Positions 9,247 through 18,857 of a stretch of DNA of 64,000 bases are shown here, in pieces. A program made the translations under genes and the position numbers. How positions within the stretch are numbered: position 1 is the first letter of the stretch; each line of letters starts with the position of its first letter. The DNA is from Cohnella fermenti. Lineage in GTDB: Bacteria; Bacillota; Bacilli; Paenibacillales; Paenibacillaceae. The notes below the pieces were generated by a model, which worked only from the letters and a program-made list of their open reading frames with translations, was not told where the DNA came from and did not search any database. The stretch spans positions 62,001-126,000 of the forward strand of contig NZ_SSOB01000008.1 of the NCBI RefSeq assembly GCF_004801405.1, written 5' to 3'.

Positions 9247-10433
9247 CGGCGATGACTAACCGCGCTCTATCCCCGCCCTTCCTGCGCTTATATGCGCTTG
9301 CCTTCTTATTCTTCAGCGCCAATGCCATATTGAATGTCATCCTGCCGTTGCGAAGCGAAGCGCTTGGGGCGAGCAACGGGCAGATCGGCCTGATTATGGG
9401 CGCCTACATGTTCACGTGCATGTTCTTCAGGCCCTTGGCCGGCCAACTGATCCATAAGCACGGGCCGGCAAGCGTGCTTCGCATCCTGTTGATCGTGAAT
9501 GGCCTTGCTCTTGTCGTGTATTCCTTTGCGGGGGTGGAGGGCTATGTGGCCGCTCGTATGATGCAGGGAATATGCACCGCCTTCTTCTCCATGTCTCTGC
9601 AGATCGGAATCATTGACGCTTTGCCGGAGGAGCAGCGCTCCCAGGGCGTGTCGCTTTATTCCTTGTTCACCTACATGCCGACCATTATCGGTCCGCTCCT
9701 GGCCATCGGAATTTGGGACTGGGGAGGGATGGGGGCGTTTACGGTTGCGATGATCGCTATTGCGTTGGTGACGGGCCTATTCGGCTATAGCGTGCCTATA
9801 CAGTCGGCGCAGCCCATCCAGTCGGTTCAGCCGCAGAGCATGGGCGGCTCGATCAGGCAGCTCGTTCGTCAACGTCCGCTGCTGGTCTGCAGCGCGCTGA
9901 TGCTCGGCATATCTGTCGTGTTCGGTGCTGTCACCGCTTTTATTCCCTTGTATAGCAAACAAGTCTCGGGCGGACATTCGGGTGTGTTCCTTATGATTCA
10001 GGCATCGGTCATCGTGACGGGGAGATTTGTGTTCCGCACACGGATTCCTTCCGATGGCAAGTGGCCAGCCGGATTCGTCTGTACGGTGTGTCTGCTTGCT
10101 TCTGTCGGGGCCATGCTGCTGTCCCTCTCGCTGGCCTGGGGGCCGCTGGCCTTCTACGTCGCAGCGGTTACGATCGGCGTTGCGCAGGCGCTTCTGTATC
10201 CGACGCTGATCTCGTATTTATCCTTTGTTCTTCCGGGCGCAGCTCGCAATGCCATGATCGGATGGTTCCTTGCAGCGGCCGACCTCGGCGTCTCCATGGG
10301 AGGGGGGGCGCTGGGACCGGTAGCGGATCGCTATTCGTACAGCGTGATGTACGGTGCCGCCGCCGGGCTGGCCGTTCTCGCCGCCTGCCTGGTCGTGTTG
10401 AACCGGACGGACAACCGTTCACGATCGGAATAA
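9243..10433 (+). CDS. MFS transporter, probable metallophore exporter
   Basis: 396 residues and about 12 membrane helices. The ATG at 9243 overlaps the stop of the SbnA-like gene (ATGA), the same coupling used elsewhere in the operon. The MFS features are FFRPLAGQLIHKHGPASVLR between helices 2 and 3 and GWFLAAADLGVSMGGGALGPVADR in the second half. As the last gene of a ligase/importer operon it occupies the place that CntE-type exporters hold in staphylopine-like loci, so export of the product is the most likely role. Confidence 0.85.
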   Translation: MTAMTNRALSPPFLRLYALAFLFFSANAILNVILPLRSEALGASNGQIGLIMGAYMFTCMFFRPLAGQLIHKHGPASVLRILLIVNGLALVVYSFAGVEGYVAARMMQGICTAFFSMSLQIGIIDALPEEQRSQGVSLYSLFTYMPTIIGPLLAIGIWDWGGMGAFTVAMIAIALVTGLFGYSVPIQSAQPIQSVQPQSMGGSIRQLVRQRPLLVCSALMLGISVVFGAVTAFIPLYSKQVSGGHSGVFLMIQASVIVTGRFVFRTRIPSDGKWPAGFVCTVCLLASVGAMLLSLSLAWGPLAFYVAAVTIGVAQALLYPTLISYLSFVLPGAARNAMIGWFLAAADLGVSMGGGALGPVADRYSYSVMYGAAAGLAVLAACLVVLNRTDNRSRSE

Positions 10434-10458
10434 CCGGCGTCCAATCGCGGATTTTTTT
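10434..10458 (+). terminator. Probable terminator of the operon
   Basis: Directly after the MFS stop: CCGGCG (10434-10439) can pair with CGCGG (10446-10450) with one bulge, followed by seven T (10452-10458). The stem is weak but the T-run is good. Confidence 0.5.
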
Positions 10459-10566
10459 CGTTCCTTTGGCATCATTTTCATGCTTTCTTTAGTCGGTCTT
10501 CAGCGGGATTTCAGCTTCGGCGGACTATAATCGGAGCATGATTCACAACTGAAGGAGACGACCCCG

Positions 10567-12645
10567 ATGAAGCAATCCTCCACGTTCGCCCCTGCCGGAA
10601 TCCGGCGGAGATTCGGCTCGGTCCGCAGCAAGCTGATTCTCTCGTTCCTGTTCGTTATTCTTGTGCCGAGCCTCGCCATCGGCGGCTTTGGCTATTTTAT
10701 CGCGAAGGACAAGCTCGACGGCCAGCTTGAGAACGTGGCGAACAGCGATATCGCGCTCGTCGACAAGCTTGTCGATCAATACATACAGCCGAAGATGTCG
10801 GATGTCGAATTCCTGGCGAGCCGAATGACGGCAGCGGCCGATCAAGAGCTTCTGGACAATTATGCAAGCGCTCATCCCGAGGCGGAGCAGGTTCTGTACA
10901 TCCCGGCGACAGGGGAGGCGCTGTCCGCTTCGTCGGCAGCGGAGACGGACGCCGATCCTAGAGGCAACGACTTCTACGCCCTGGCGTTGGAGAGTAAAGG
11001 AACCGTCGTCTTGTCCGAGCCGTATACGTCGGAAGCGTCCGGGAACACCGTCGTCGCGATCGCGAGAGCAGCGGAAGACGGCAGTGCGGTTGTCGCCGTC
11101 GTCGCCGATCTGACCGGGCTCGCGGAAGACATCGGCGAGATCCAGATCGGCGAGGACGGCTTCGTCATGATCGTCAGCGCCTCCGGAACGAGCATCGTCT
11201 CCCCTCCGTGGGGAGCGAGAGGGGAAGGAGGCGCGTCAGGGACGGGAGAGGAACTCCCTGCGGATGCGAGCGGGGTGACGGCAGGCCAGGAAGCCGCCGC
11301 CGCACCGGACGGAGAAGCGGCGCCGGAGGGAGGCGAAGGCGGCCCGCAAGCTCTCTTCGCCGGAGACACGGGCGAGATCGACCAGGAGTCTCCGGGGGGC
11401 GACAGCCGCCATCTGATCTACATCACGAATGAGCTGACCGGTTGGAAGATCGCTGGCGACCGGTCCCCCAGCGAGGTGACCAAGGCGGCGGCGCCGATTC
11501 TTAGCAACACGATTCTCGTTCTCGTGATCTTCGTTCTGATCGGAGCTGCGCTTATGTTCGTCATCGTCCAGTCGATCGCACGGCCGCTGAAGTCGCTGAC
11601 GAATGCCTCCCGCATTGTCAGCGAAGGCGATCTCAGCTTCCGCGCCGATGTGAATTCCAAGGACGAGTTCGGGGAGCTCGGGGCATCGTTCAACCGGATG
11701 GTCGACTCCTTGCGGGCGGTTGTGTCGGAGGTGTCGGAGTCGTCCCACCGCCTCGCCTCGTCCTCTCAGCATCTGTCGGCCGGTGCGACCCAGACTTCCT
11801 CCGCCGCTCAGCACATCGTAGAGGCGATCGGCGAAGTGGCGGACGGGGCCGCGCGCCAGGTTGAGCTCGTACAGACCGGCTCTCGGGAGATTTGGACGGT
11901 CTCGGAGCAGATCCGGCAGATCGTCGGCAGCGCGCAGCAGGCTTCGCGGACGACGGGCGAAGTGGCGGAGAAGTCGGCCGAAGGCGGGCAAGCGGTCCGC
12001 GACGCCGTGCGCCAGATGAATTCGATCAGCGTGTCGGTGGACGGATTGGCGGAAGTCGTTCGCCGGTTGGTCGACTCCTCGATGGAGATCGGGAAGACGA
12101 TCGGCGTCATCTCGGACCTGTCCCAGCAGACGAACCTGCTGGCACTGAACGCAGCCATCGAAGCGGCCAGAGCCGGAGAAGAGGGCAAGGGGTTCGCCGT
12201 CGTTGCCGGCGAGGTGCGGAAGCTGGCCGAGCAGTCCGACAAGTCGGCGCGGCAGGTCGCCTCGCTGAACCAATCGATCCGGACGGAGATTTCCAGCGTG
12301 CAAGCATCGCTGAAGGCCGCGCTCGAAGAGGTAAGCGAAGGGCTGGACGTTGTGGAGACGGCGGGCAGGCTGTTCTCCGAGATTGAATCCTACGTCGAGG
12401 AAGTGGGCGGTCAGGTACGGGGAGTGTCCGTCACGGCGGAAGAGATCGCCGCCGGTGCGACGGAGGTCGTCAAGGCGATCGAGGACATCTCCGGCGTCTC
12501 GGGCGAGGCGGCGGCCGGAGCGCAGACCGTCTCCGCCGCGACGGAGCAGCAGCTCGCCTCCATGGAGCAGATCTCGTCGTCCTCGGCTTCCCTGACCCGC
12601 ATGGCGGTCGAATTGCAGTCTCTCGTGGATAAATTCAAGCTATAA
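10567..12645 (+). CDS. Methyl-accepting chemotaxis protein
   Basis: 692 residues. TM1 is about 21-45, then an extracellular dCache-like sensor to about 305, TM2 about 311-336, HAMP about 336-390, and the cytoplasmic signalling domain with the conserved hairpin tip ([20 protein letters not shown], near 518-537). The ATG at 10567 follows GAAGGAG; a TATAAT at 10526-10531 is a possible -10. It should sense an external ligand and signal to CheA/CheW. Unusual: residues about 212-278 of the sensor are a Gly/Ala/Glu/Pro-rich low-complexity insertion. Convergent with the next gene, overlapping it by 11 bp. Confidence 0.93.
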   Translation: MKQSSTFAPAGIRRRFGSVRSKLILSFLFVILVPSLAIGGFGYFIAKDKLDGQLENVANSDIALVDKLVDQYIQPKMSDVEFLASRMTAAADQELLDNYASAHPEAEQVLYIPATGEALSASSAAETDADPRGNDFYALALESKGTVVLSEPYTSEASGNTVVAIARAAEDGSAVVAVVADLTGLAEDIGEIQIGEDGFVMIVSASGTSIVSPPWGARGEGGASGTGEELPADASGVTAGQEAAAAPDGEAAPEGGEGGPQALFAGDTGEIDQESPGGDSRHLIYITNELTGWKIAGDRSPSEVTKAAAPILSNTILVLVIFVLIGAALMFVIVQSIARPLKSLTNASRIVSEGDLSFRADVNSKDEFGELGASFNRMVDSLRAVVSEVSESSHRLASSSQHLSAGATQTSSAAQHIVEAIGEVADGAARQVELVQTGSREIWTVSEQIRQIVGSAQQASRTTGEVAEKSAEGGQAVRDAVRQMNSISVSVDGLAEVVRRLVDSSMEIGKTIGVISDLSQQTNLLALNAAIEAARAGEEGKGFAVVAGEVRKLAEQSDKSARQVASLNQSIRTEISSVQASLKAALEEVSEGLDVVETAGRLFSEIESYVEEVGGQVRGVSVTAEEIAAGATEVVKAIEDISGVSGEAAAGAQTVSAATEQQLASMEQISSSSASLTRMAVELQSLVDKFKL

Positions 12646-13585
12646 GCAGAGCTTTTACCGCTTTAGTAACATCGTCGACAATAAGATACATGCTGCTGCA
12701 CTTTGTTGCAAAATATCTTAATGCAGTTGAGTTTGCTAGTTCGTCTACCATTTTCCATGAGGCAGGACTGATAGTAAGACTTCCTTCGGCTTTCAGGAAA
12801 CTGGATTTTATAAATTCCCAAACAGCATCGAATGCCTCATCGCCAAACGGCTCGATCTTTCTGCAATCAATTTGATAGGTTTTAGTTAAGTTATGTGCAT
12901 GGCTATCAGAGGAATACGGAGTCCCAAATAAGTCTTTTACAATAGGATGCAACCTGTTTTCCGCATGTAATTTTTTGAGCTGACATTCCGTGCCGGGAAG
13001 CAGGTTTTGCATTTGAATCTTGAATAACTCTTTTTCCCTATATAAATATTGAATTTTTGCAAAATGACACGCAACTTCGTTGATTGCCGTCTCACGCACT
13101 TCGGGTGGCGTTGGTATGTGAACCAAGGCATTTGAATAATGCATTGCTGTCGTTGTTAAAAAGAATTGGGCGATTAAAGAAATGTCGGTCGTTGCAGCAT
13201 CGTTCTTTAAGGTCTTTATGCTCAGATTAGGACTGTGTTGTTCATGAGAAAAGTCACTCATTCTCCTGTCTATTTCTTTTAACCAATTCAAATTATCACC
13301 TTCAAAGTGGGCGTTTTTTTCATTTGGAAGTTGAACCGGGGATTTTAACAAGCACCCTCGTTTCGATACTCCATGTATGGTATGAGATGCTATTGCGATG
13401 AGGTCGGAGGCTGCGAATAACAACGATCCGCCCTCCTTATCTAGCATAGGAACCGCAAAAATGTCGAAATTAATAAATAGGTGACGAATTTTTCCAATCT
13501 GTGGTACACTGGAAGAGTAGTCCAATATTACCGGAGAGGTCGTGTCGCCAGTGTCCGTAGAATCGTTAAAAGTGCAGATCATCAA
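12635..13585 (-). CDS. Unknown AT-rich gene
   Basis: Up to 316 residues, soluble, with no signal peptide, membrane helix or motif that I recognise. Base composition is clearly more AT-rich than its neighbours, which suggests recent transfer. The start is uncertain: ATG at 13585 would overlap the start of the NHLP precursor on the other strand and has no ribosome site; an internal ATG lies at 13447 (270 residues). The amphipathic stretch [16 protein letters not shown] just before that ATG suggests translation begins upstream of it. Its 3' end overlaps the chemoreceptor stop by 11 bp. No function is proposed. Confidence 0.55.
   Translation of the reverse strand: MMICTFNDSTDTGDTTSPVILDYSSSVPQIGKIRHLFINFDIFAVPMLDKEGGSLLFAASDLIAIASHTIHGVSKRGCLLKSPVQLPNEKNAHFEGDNLNWLKEIDRRMSDFSHEQHSPNLSIKTLKNDAATTDISLIAQFFLTTTAMHYSNALVHIPTPPEVRETAINEVACHFAKIQYLYREKELFKIQMQNLLPGTECQLKKLHAENRLHPIVKDLFGTPYSSDSHAHNLTKTYQIDCRKIEPFGDEAFDAVWEFIKSSFLKAEGSLTISPASWKMVDELANSTALRYFATKCSSMYLIVDDVTKAVKALLIA
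13481..13510 (+). promoter_or_regulatory. Candidate promoter of the NHLP precursor gene
   Basis: GTGACG (13481-13486), 18 bp, then TACACT (13505-13510) with an extended -10 TG at 13502-13503. It lies about 30 bp before the GTG start. It also falls within the 5' part of the opposite-strand AT-rich gene. Confidence 0.45.
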
Positions 13586-13778
13586 GAAGGCATGGGAAGA
13601 TCCGGAATTTAAGCAACTTCTGCTGGCTGACCCTCAGACCGCGTTGAAGCAGGAATTCGGCGTCGACATTCCGGAAGGAGTCGAGCTGAAGGTCGTTGAA
13701 GAGACGGCTTCGAGCTTCTATCTGGTCATTCCTCCCGAACCTTCGGCAGATGACAACCTGAAGTATTCTTGGACCTAG
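13542..13778 (+). CDS. NHLP-type RiPP leader/precursor peptide
   Basis: 78 residues. The part [20 protein letters not shown], then FGVDIPEGVELKVVEET and FYLVIPPEP, is the nitrile-hydratase-alpha-like leader (NHLP) family used as a RiPP precursor leader. The tail after PPEP is only 11 residues (SADDNLKYSWT), with no Gly-Gly cleavage site and no Cys, so it is either a very small core or a stand-alone NHLP protein. GTG at 13542 follows GGAGAGG closely; GTG at 13551 is an alternative. No YcaO, LanM, radical SAM or peptidase-transporter gene is nearby, so it is an orphan in this window. Its TAG overlaps the kinase stop on the other strand. Confidence 0.75.
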   Translation: MSPVSVESLKVQIIKKAWEDPEFKQLLLADPQTALKQEFGVDIPEGVELKVVEETASSFYLVIPPEPSADDNLKYSWT

Positions 13779-15673
13779 TTCGAGCGGACCAGAGGGAACC
13801 GAATGAGCGCTTCGGTTCCTTTTCCTTTCTCGCTTCGGAACTCTAAGCTTCCATCCATGATCTCAATAAGGCGGTAGGTGACCATCAAGCCCAGGCCAGT
13901 GCCTTTAGACTTGGTAGAGAAGTAGGGTTCTCCCAACCTTGCGATCTGTTCAGGGTTCATCCCTTCGCCGTTATCCGCAATTCGAATCAGTACCCAATCT
14001 GTTTCCTTCTCCGCATCGATCTCGATAACCCCGTTCTCCTTAAGCGCTTCAATGCTGTTCTTGATCAGATTCATAAAGGCTTGCTTGAACTTCGAAGGGT
14101 TGCCCACGATAATCAGCCCATCCGGAAGCTGGATTTTGAAGACGGCGCCGCTAATGGAGGCGAGCGGACTCATGATCGTTTCGACCGTGTTAAGCTCTTG
14201 TTTGATATCGATCTCCACCACGGTATCCAGCTCGGGCTTGGCGAAGGTCAGGAAGTCCGTGATGATGAGGGAGGCCCGGTCCAACTCGTCAATTGCCATG
14301 GAGAAATGATTCTTGTTTGTTTGATCCGAAGAGCTCGAGATCAATTGCAAGAACCCTCTCGTGACCTGCAGAGGATTGCGCACTTCGTGAGCGATCGAAG
14401 CCGCCAACTCGCTGACGAATTTTAATTTCTCCGTTCGTTGCAATTGGTGATTAAAGAGCTCGAGCTCCTTGGAATAATCGAGCAGCTTCTGGTGGTCCGA
14501 CTTGATCTTGCGGGCCAGCACAATAACCAACGATACGATCAGCAGAATAATGCCGAACTTCCAGAGATAGACGATCGGCAGCGCGTCGCTGGTATATAGC
14601 TGAATTAGATCGACAACGCCCGTCGTCGCAAGCGCGAGAAAGCCCAAGGAGAGGATAATGCTGGCCTTGTTCCCGCGGATGGCCTGAATAATGGACTGGC
14701 TGAGTACGAGCAGCAGATGCATCAGAATTAACGGTGCCAGCATCCAGAACGTGAAGAGCTTGTAGTAGACAAAGAAGGGATCGCCGATGATAGCGTTCAA
14801 GATGAGGATCAGGACGCCGAACGCGCAATAAACCGCAAACCATGTTCCGAACTTGCGGAATAACGTCAACTTCCCCTCGAATATCGTGCCTACGTAGAGA
14901 TGCAAGGCAGGGAAGACGACAAGCATCGACATATCGAACAAGAATTGAAGCCACTTTCCGATATTGCGGAAGTAAACATAAGGGAAAGTGGAGTAGGTGA
15001 TAATCAATATACTGGTTGCCAAGGCTATCAGGCTAAGAGCAATCCATGCCCTGCGTTGCTGATGGGTCAGGTAACCGGAAATAAGAAGCATAAGGATGGC
15101 CAGGAAGCCGACGGAAGCGCCAAGGAGCAAATTGGGCATCTCTTGTCGGATGAACGATTCGGACAACTGGTTGAATTCCCCGAGTTGAATATGGCTGACC
15201 AGCCCCGCTCTATCCAAGGAGCTGATTCGAATGAGCAAGGTGGAGGGCTCCGTTCGGGCTGGAAGTGCGGACAACAGCATATTACGATCGTAGCTGTAAT
15301 TCCGATCGGAGTGATAGAGCATCGTGCCGTCCTCAAAGACATCAATGTTCAGGCCGTAAATCTGACGAACAAGAAGTCCGGGAGTTAACCACTCGGATGT
15401 CGGAGGGATCGCAATTCGAACCCATGCTCCCTTGTAGCCTTCCGGAATTGCTACGAGGGGATTGTGAACGTTCGCGGCTATCCAAGAATCGGAATGCGGT
15501 GCGGTATCGGTCGGAGAAGCGTTCTTCTCGATCCATTGGATATCCCAATTTGTAATGGAGGTTGCATGTTTCTTTTCCGCTGCGAATGCATGTTCGGGCA
15601 AGCTTGCCCCTCCAATTGTAACGATAAGGGCAAAGAGAATAAGAATAACCGCCTTCAAGCGGAAAGCAAGCAT
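13775..15673 (-). CDS. 7TM sensor histidine kinase
   Basis: 632 residues. Signal peptide 1-31, an extracellular beta domain about 35-175 (7TMR-DISM extracellular type), seven membrane helices about 180-390, then a HisKA domain with H429 in SIAHEVRNPLQ and an HATPase domain with N-box NLIKNSIEAL (535-544), DNGEGM (567-572) and GTGLGL (591-596). The short loop style resembles sporulation-type kinases such as KinB. No response regulator is adjacent, so it may feed a phosphorelay or an unlinked regulator. The ribosome site GAAGGAGGG lies just before the ATG. Confidence 0.92.
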   Translation of the reverse strand: MLAFRLKAVILILFALIVTIGGASLPEHAFAAEKKHATSITNWDIQWIEKNASPTDTAPHSDSWIAANVHNPLVAIPEGYKGAWVRIAIPPTSEWLTPGLLVRQIYGLNIDVFEDGTMLYHSDRNYSYDRNMLLSALPARTEPSTLLIRISSLDRAGLVSHIQLGEFNQLSESFIRQEMPNLLLGASVGFLAILMLLISGYLTHQQRRAWIALSLIALATSILIITYSTFPYVYFRNIGKWLQFLFDMSMLVVFPALHLYVGTIFEGKLTLFRKFGTWFAVYCAFGVLILILNAIIGDPFFVYYKLFTFWMLAPLILMHLLLVLSQSIIQAIRGNKASIILSLGFLALATTGVVDLIQLYTSDALPIVYLWKFGIILLIVSLVIVLARKIKSDHQKLLDYSKELELFNHQLQRTEKLKFVSELAASIAHEVRNPLQVTRGFLQLISSSSDQTNKNHFSMAIDELDRASLIITDFLTFAKPELDTVVEIDIKQELNTVETIMSPLASISGAVFKIQLPDGLIIVGNPSKFKQAFMNLIKNSIEALKENGVIEIDAEKETDWVLIRIADNGEGMNPEQIARLGEPYFSTKSKGTGLGLMVTYRLIEIMDGSLEFRSEKGKGTEALIRFPLVRSN

Positions 15674-15832
15674 GATTTCCCTCCTTCAGACTGGTGCCGA
15701 TATCCAATTTATATTCGACATCATTCGCCATATTCCTATTCGTTCTTTTTTATCTCTATATTAATTTGTAGTCAAAAGGTACTATCAAATTGTATACGGA
15801 CAATATACGGATTAGTATGGATGCCGTATAGA

Positions 15833-15857
15833 CCCCGCCTCCGCTCGGGAGGCGGGG
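15833..15857 (-). terminator. GC-rich hairpin after the 100-aa membrane protein gene
   Basis: CCCCGCCTCC (15833-15842) pairs perfectly with GGAGGCGGGG (15848-15857), loop of 5. It begins at the base next to the minus-strand stop codon. There is no T-run on either side, so it may act as an mRNA 3' stabiliser or a weak terminator. Confidence 0.5.
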
Positions 15858-16160
15858 TTAGCGGGGCCGGTTGCCGCTCCGGAAGAAGGTCCGCTCCAAG
15901 AGGAGATAGAACGCATACAGCCCCAAGTACGAGCCGGACGCAAGAAAGACCTCGTTCAAGAAAACAGCATGGATTTTCGTCATAAACACGGTTCCGTCCC
16001 GAATGATCTCGTACACGGAGAATGCGGCGATGTTCCCGAAGAGCAGGGCCGCGATCCAAGCGCAAGCGTCGAAGGCGCGCGCAGCCGCCGGCCAGCGTCG
16101 TCCCGCCAGCAGCATGAGACCCGGAAGCAGCAGGCTGGCTATTCCAATCATTAATCGCAT
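15858..16160 (-). CDS. Small integral membrane protein, unknown
   Basis: 100 residues with three probable membrane helices (about 3-20, 32-52, 68-88) and a basic C terminus. No family recognised. It stands alone between divergent and convergent neighbours. Confidence 0.6.
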   Translation of the reverse strand: MRLMIGIASLLLPGLMLLAGRRWPAAARAFDACAWIAALLFGNIAAFSVYEIIRDGTVFMTKIHAVFLNEVFLASGSYLGLYAFYLLLERTFFRSGNRPR

Positions 16161-16282
16161 CGTATCACCTCGAATTCAGCTTTGCCGCTAAGCCTTCTTT
16201 TCAACCGTGCCCGCACCCGCCTGTCCTCCCCGGAATATCCTGCTAATGGAACCTTACTCTAAGCAGGAGAGGATGATTCGGT

Positions 16283-16576
16283 ATGATTGGTTCGCTGACT
16301 CATTGGATGGAGGTTGCGCTGTGGGTTGTGCTCGGCTCGATGGCGGCCGACTTCCTGGTCGGGTTCTTCCAGTCGCTCCAGAACAGCAAGCTCGCTAACG
16401 CGAACGAACCGGTTCTCGGCTACCTGAAGGGGATCGTCATCTATGTGCTGCCGCTTCTTATGCTGGCGGGAATCGCTTTGCTGGACGAGACGGGCTGGAT
16501 CGTCAAGACGGCCTATTATATAGGTGCCGCCGCCGTCGTCATCAAGTATCTGAAGGACATCAAGGCGAAGCTGTAG
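16283..16576 (+). CDS. Phage-holin-like small membrane protein
   Basis: 97 residues: two or three membrane helices (about 8-30, 47-65, 72-88), an amphipathic start and a lysine-rich end (IKYLKDIKAKL). Size, topology and charge match the small holin-like proteins common in Bacillota genomes outside prophages. No lysin or phage gene is nearby, so a lysis role is not implied. An AGGAGAGG-like site precedes the ATG at about 10 nt. Confidence 0.65.
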   Translation: MIGSLTHWMEVALWVVLGSMAADFLVGFFQSLQNSKLANANEPVLGYLKGIVIYVLPLLMLAGIALLDETGWIVKTAYYIGAAAVVIKYLKDIKAKL

Positions 16577-16655
16577 CTGCGGCTCCGCGTTCCGCCCCGG
16601 AACGGAACCCGGCTCTCTGCCATTCAGGCGGAGGGCTTCTTGGCGTGCGGACGAA

Positions 16656-16664
16656 TGATATAAT
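16656..16664 (+). promoter_or_regulatory. Extended -10 element upstream of the AraC-family gene
   Basis: TGaTATAAT is a perfect extended -10. No -35 with proper spacing is seen, as is common for extended -10 promoters. The gene start is about 110 bp downstream. Confidence 0.45.
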
Positions 16665-16774
16665 TCACCTATCAGGCCGTTCGGGTCAGGCTGCTCAGGC
16701 TGCAGAACGGGGCACGGATAGTCGGGCGGCGGCGCCGAATTTCCATTACCGTTAGAAGCGAAGGAGGTCGTTGG

Positions 16775-17656
16775 GTGGATTCCTTGAAGCGGATGAACGA
16801 TGCGATGACGTATATCGAAGAGAATCTGGCGGGGGAGATCGATTACGCGGAAGCTGCGAGGCGGGCGCTCTGCTCCGAGTACCACTTCAAGCGGATGTTC
16901 TCGTTCCTTGCCGGGGTTCCGTTGTCGGAGTACGTTCGGCGCCGGAGGCTGACGCTGGCTGCGTTCGAGCTGCAAGGCGGCGGTGCTCGGGTGATCGATG
17001 CGGCGGTGAAGTACGGCTACGAGTCGCCGGATTCGTTCGCGAGGGCGTTCCTGCACTTGCATGGGATCAAGCCGTCCGAAGCGCGCGAAGGCCGCGGTTC
17101 GCTTAAAGCGTATCCGCCGATGACCTTCCGACTATCGATACAGGGAGGACACGAGATGAAGTATCGGGTGACAGAGAAGGGGCCGTTCCGGATCGTCGGC
17201 CTTCATCGGAGGGTGCCGATCGTCTTCGAAGGGGTGAATCCGGAGATCGCGGCCATGTGGGCCAGTCTGGATGAGGAGACGATCGCGTTGTTGAAAAGCT
17301 TGTCGAACGATGAGCCGCAAGGGCTGCTCAGCGCTTCGGCGAACTTCGGCGAGGGGCGGATGGAGGAACGGGGGCAGCTCGATCATTATATCGGGGCGGC
17401 GACAACGAATCCGGCTCCGGCCCATCTGGCCAGCCTGGAGGTTGCCGCTTCGACCTGGGCGGTTTTCGAAGCGGTCGGGTCGTTCCCGCAGACGCTTCAG
17501 AACGTATGGGGACGCATCTACTCGGAGTGGTTCCCGTTGTCCGCGTACGAGCTGGCCCCGGGGCCGGAGCTTCTGTGGAACGAGTCGAAGCTCACGTCCT
17601 CGCCGACGTTCCGCAGCGAGATCTGGATTCCGGTTGTCTATCGGGAGCGCCCCTAA
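16775..17656 (+). CDS. AraC-family regulator with GyrI-like ligand domain
   Basis: 293 residues. The two-HTH AraC DNA-binding region is at the N terminus (about 1-105; [25 protein letters not shown] is the family signature), and a GyrI-like small-molecule-binding domain follows (about 128-293; [24 protein letters not shown]). This order is that of Rob/BmrR-like multidrug-sensing activators. GTG start behind AAGGAGG. The adjacent EamA exporter gene is a natural candidate target, by context only. Confidence 0.9.
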   Translation: MDSLKRMNDAMTYIEENLAGEIDYAEAARRALCSEYHFKRMFSFLAGVPLSEYVRRRRLTLAAFELQGGGARVIDAAVKYGYESPDSFARAFLHLHGIKPSEAREGRGSLKAYPPMTFRLSIQGGHEMKYRVTEKGPFRIVGLHRRVPIVFEGVNPEIAAMWASLDEETIALLKSLSNDEPQGLLSASANFGEGRMEERGQLDHYIGAATTNPAPAHLASLEVAASTWAVFEAVGSFPQTLQNVWGRIYSEWFPLSAYELAPGPELLWNESKLTSSPTFRSEIWIPVVYRERP

Positions 17657-17776
17657 ACGCCCTCTTGCCAGATCGGTCCGGGTCTCCTACACTCATAGGA
17701 TAGACAGCATAATCGGACCGATAGGATGGACGGCAGCGTCCTTCTTGACTTCACCGGCAGGAGCGAATTCCACTTG

Positions 17777-18685
17777 ATGAATCGGCAACATCTGATGTCC
17801 AATCTGCTCCTTCTGCTGACCGCATGCATCTGGGGCTTCGCCTTCGTCGCGCAGCGACAGGGCATGGAGCACGTCGGCCCGTTCACCTTCAATGCGGTGC
17901 GGTTCGCCTTGGGCGCCGCATCGCTTGTGCCGCTTATTCTGTGGCTGGATCGGCGAGCGGGGCGATCGAAGGCGGAGAGACGGCGGCAATACGGCAAGGG
18001 GATGCGGGCCGGCTTCTGGGCGGGGCTCGTCCTGTTCGGCGGCGCCTCTCTCCAGCAGATCGGGCTTCTCTATACGACGGCGGGCAAGGCGGCGTTCGTG
18101 ACCGGCTTGTATATTGTGATCGTGCCTTTCCTGGGGCTCTTCCTTCGGCAGCGTCTCGGCTTGAACAGTTGGGCGGGGGCCGTGTTGGCGGTCGTCGGGC
18201 TGTATCTGCTATGCGTGACGAACGATCTGTCGCTTAACCGGGGCGACCTGTACGAGCTGATCGGGGTGTTCTTGTGGTCGCTGCACATTCTCGTCATCGA
18301 CAGGCTGTCCAAGACGACGGACGTGCTGAAGCTCTCGCTGTTCCAGATTATCGTCTGCTCGGCGCTGAGCTTCCTTGTGGCGCTGGTCACGGAGTCGATT
18401 CGGCCGGAGGATGTGGCGGACGCGCTCATTCCTCTCCTGTACGGCGGCATCTGCTCGGTCGGCATTGCTTACACGCTGCAGATCGTCGGTCAGAGGGGCG
18501 CCCAGCCGACGCATGCGGCGATCATTCTGAGCATGGAGTCGGTGTTCGCGGCGATTGGGGGCTACTGGCTGCTGGACGAGCTGCTCGGCACGCGCGGCGT
18601 GCTCGGCTGCCTGTTCATGCTGGCCGGCATGCTGCTCCCGCAGCTTCCCTCTTGGAAGCGGAAGAGCCCGCAGACGATCTCTTAG
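17777..18685 (+). CDS. EamA/DMT-family transporter
   Basis: About 302 residues, ten membrane helices, two EamA repeats. The features are ACIWGFAFVAQRQGMEHVGPF (helix 1), RFALGAASLVPLILW, GLYIVIVPFLGLFLRQR and, in repeat 2, PTHAAIILSMESVFAAIGGYWLLDE. Members export amino acids or other metabolites. The start is uncertain: ATG 17777 gives a standard N terminus (AGGAG lies 13 nt upstream); ATG 17726 adds 17 residues with no ribosome site. Confidence 0.88.
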   Translation: MNRQHLMSNLLLLLTACIWGFAFVAQRQGMEHVGPFTFNAVRFALGAASLVPLILWLDRRAGRSKAERRRQYGKGMRAGFWAGLVLFGGASLQQIGLLYTTAGKAAFVTGLYIVIVPFLGLFLRQRLGLNSWAGAVLAVVGLYLLCVTNDLSLNRGDLYELIGVFLWSLHILVIDRLSKTTDVLKLSLFQIIVCSALSFLVALVTESIRPEDVADALIPLLYGGICSVGIAYTLQIVGQRGAQPTHAAIILSMESVFAAIGGYWLLDELLGTRGVLGCLFMLAGMLLPQLPSWKRKSPQTIS

Positions 18686-18729
18686 GGGCTGTCCGGGGGA
18701 GTGCGGCAGGCTGGATGTCGTGGGGCGGA

Positions 18730-18857
18730 CGGGATTTTGCGAAAAATCATACTGGTGAGTTACGGCAACGGGGAGTTTGGACGATTGTATGTGAGAAACC
18801 GCATATATGAGGGTTGTTCCGACCCGGACGGCCCTTATTTATGCTAAAAACCTCTAT
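18730..18857. repeat. Short palindrome array, about 50-bp pitch (3 units)
   Basis: Three degenerate copies of a unit whose best form elsewhere is TTTTATGTG-AAAAAC-CACATAAAA. They begin near 18730, 18779 and 18834, so the pitch is 49-55 bp. The last unit has the form ATGCTAAAAACCTCTATG and leads into the element at 18841-19160. Further decayed copies appear at about 19222-19311. The region 18686-19432 has no convincing gene. Confidence 0.7.

Noticed and set aside
82-10433. A staphylopine-type (CntKLM) opine cluster
   Set aside because: No histidine racemase, nicotianamine-synthase-like or opine dehydrogenase gene is present; only transport parts resemble that system.
16283-16576. Prophage lysis gene
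   Set aside because: No endolysin or other phage gene nearby; small holin-like proteins are frequent as single genes in these genomes.
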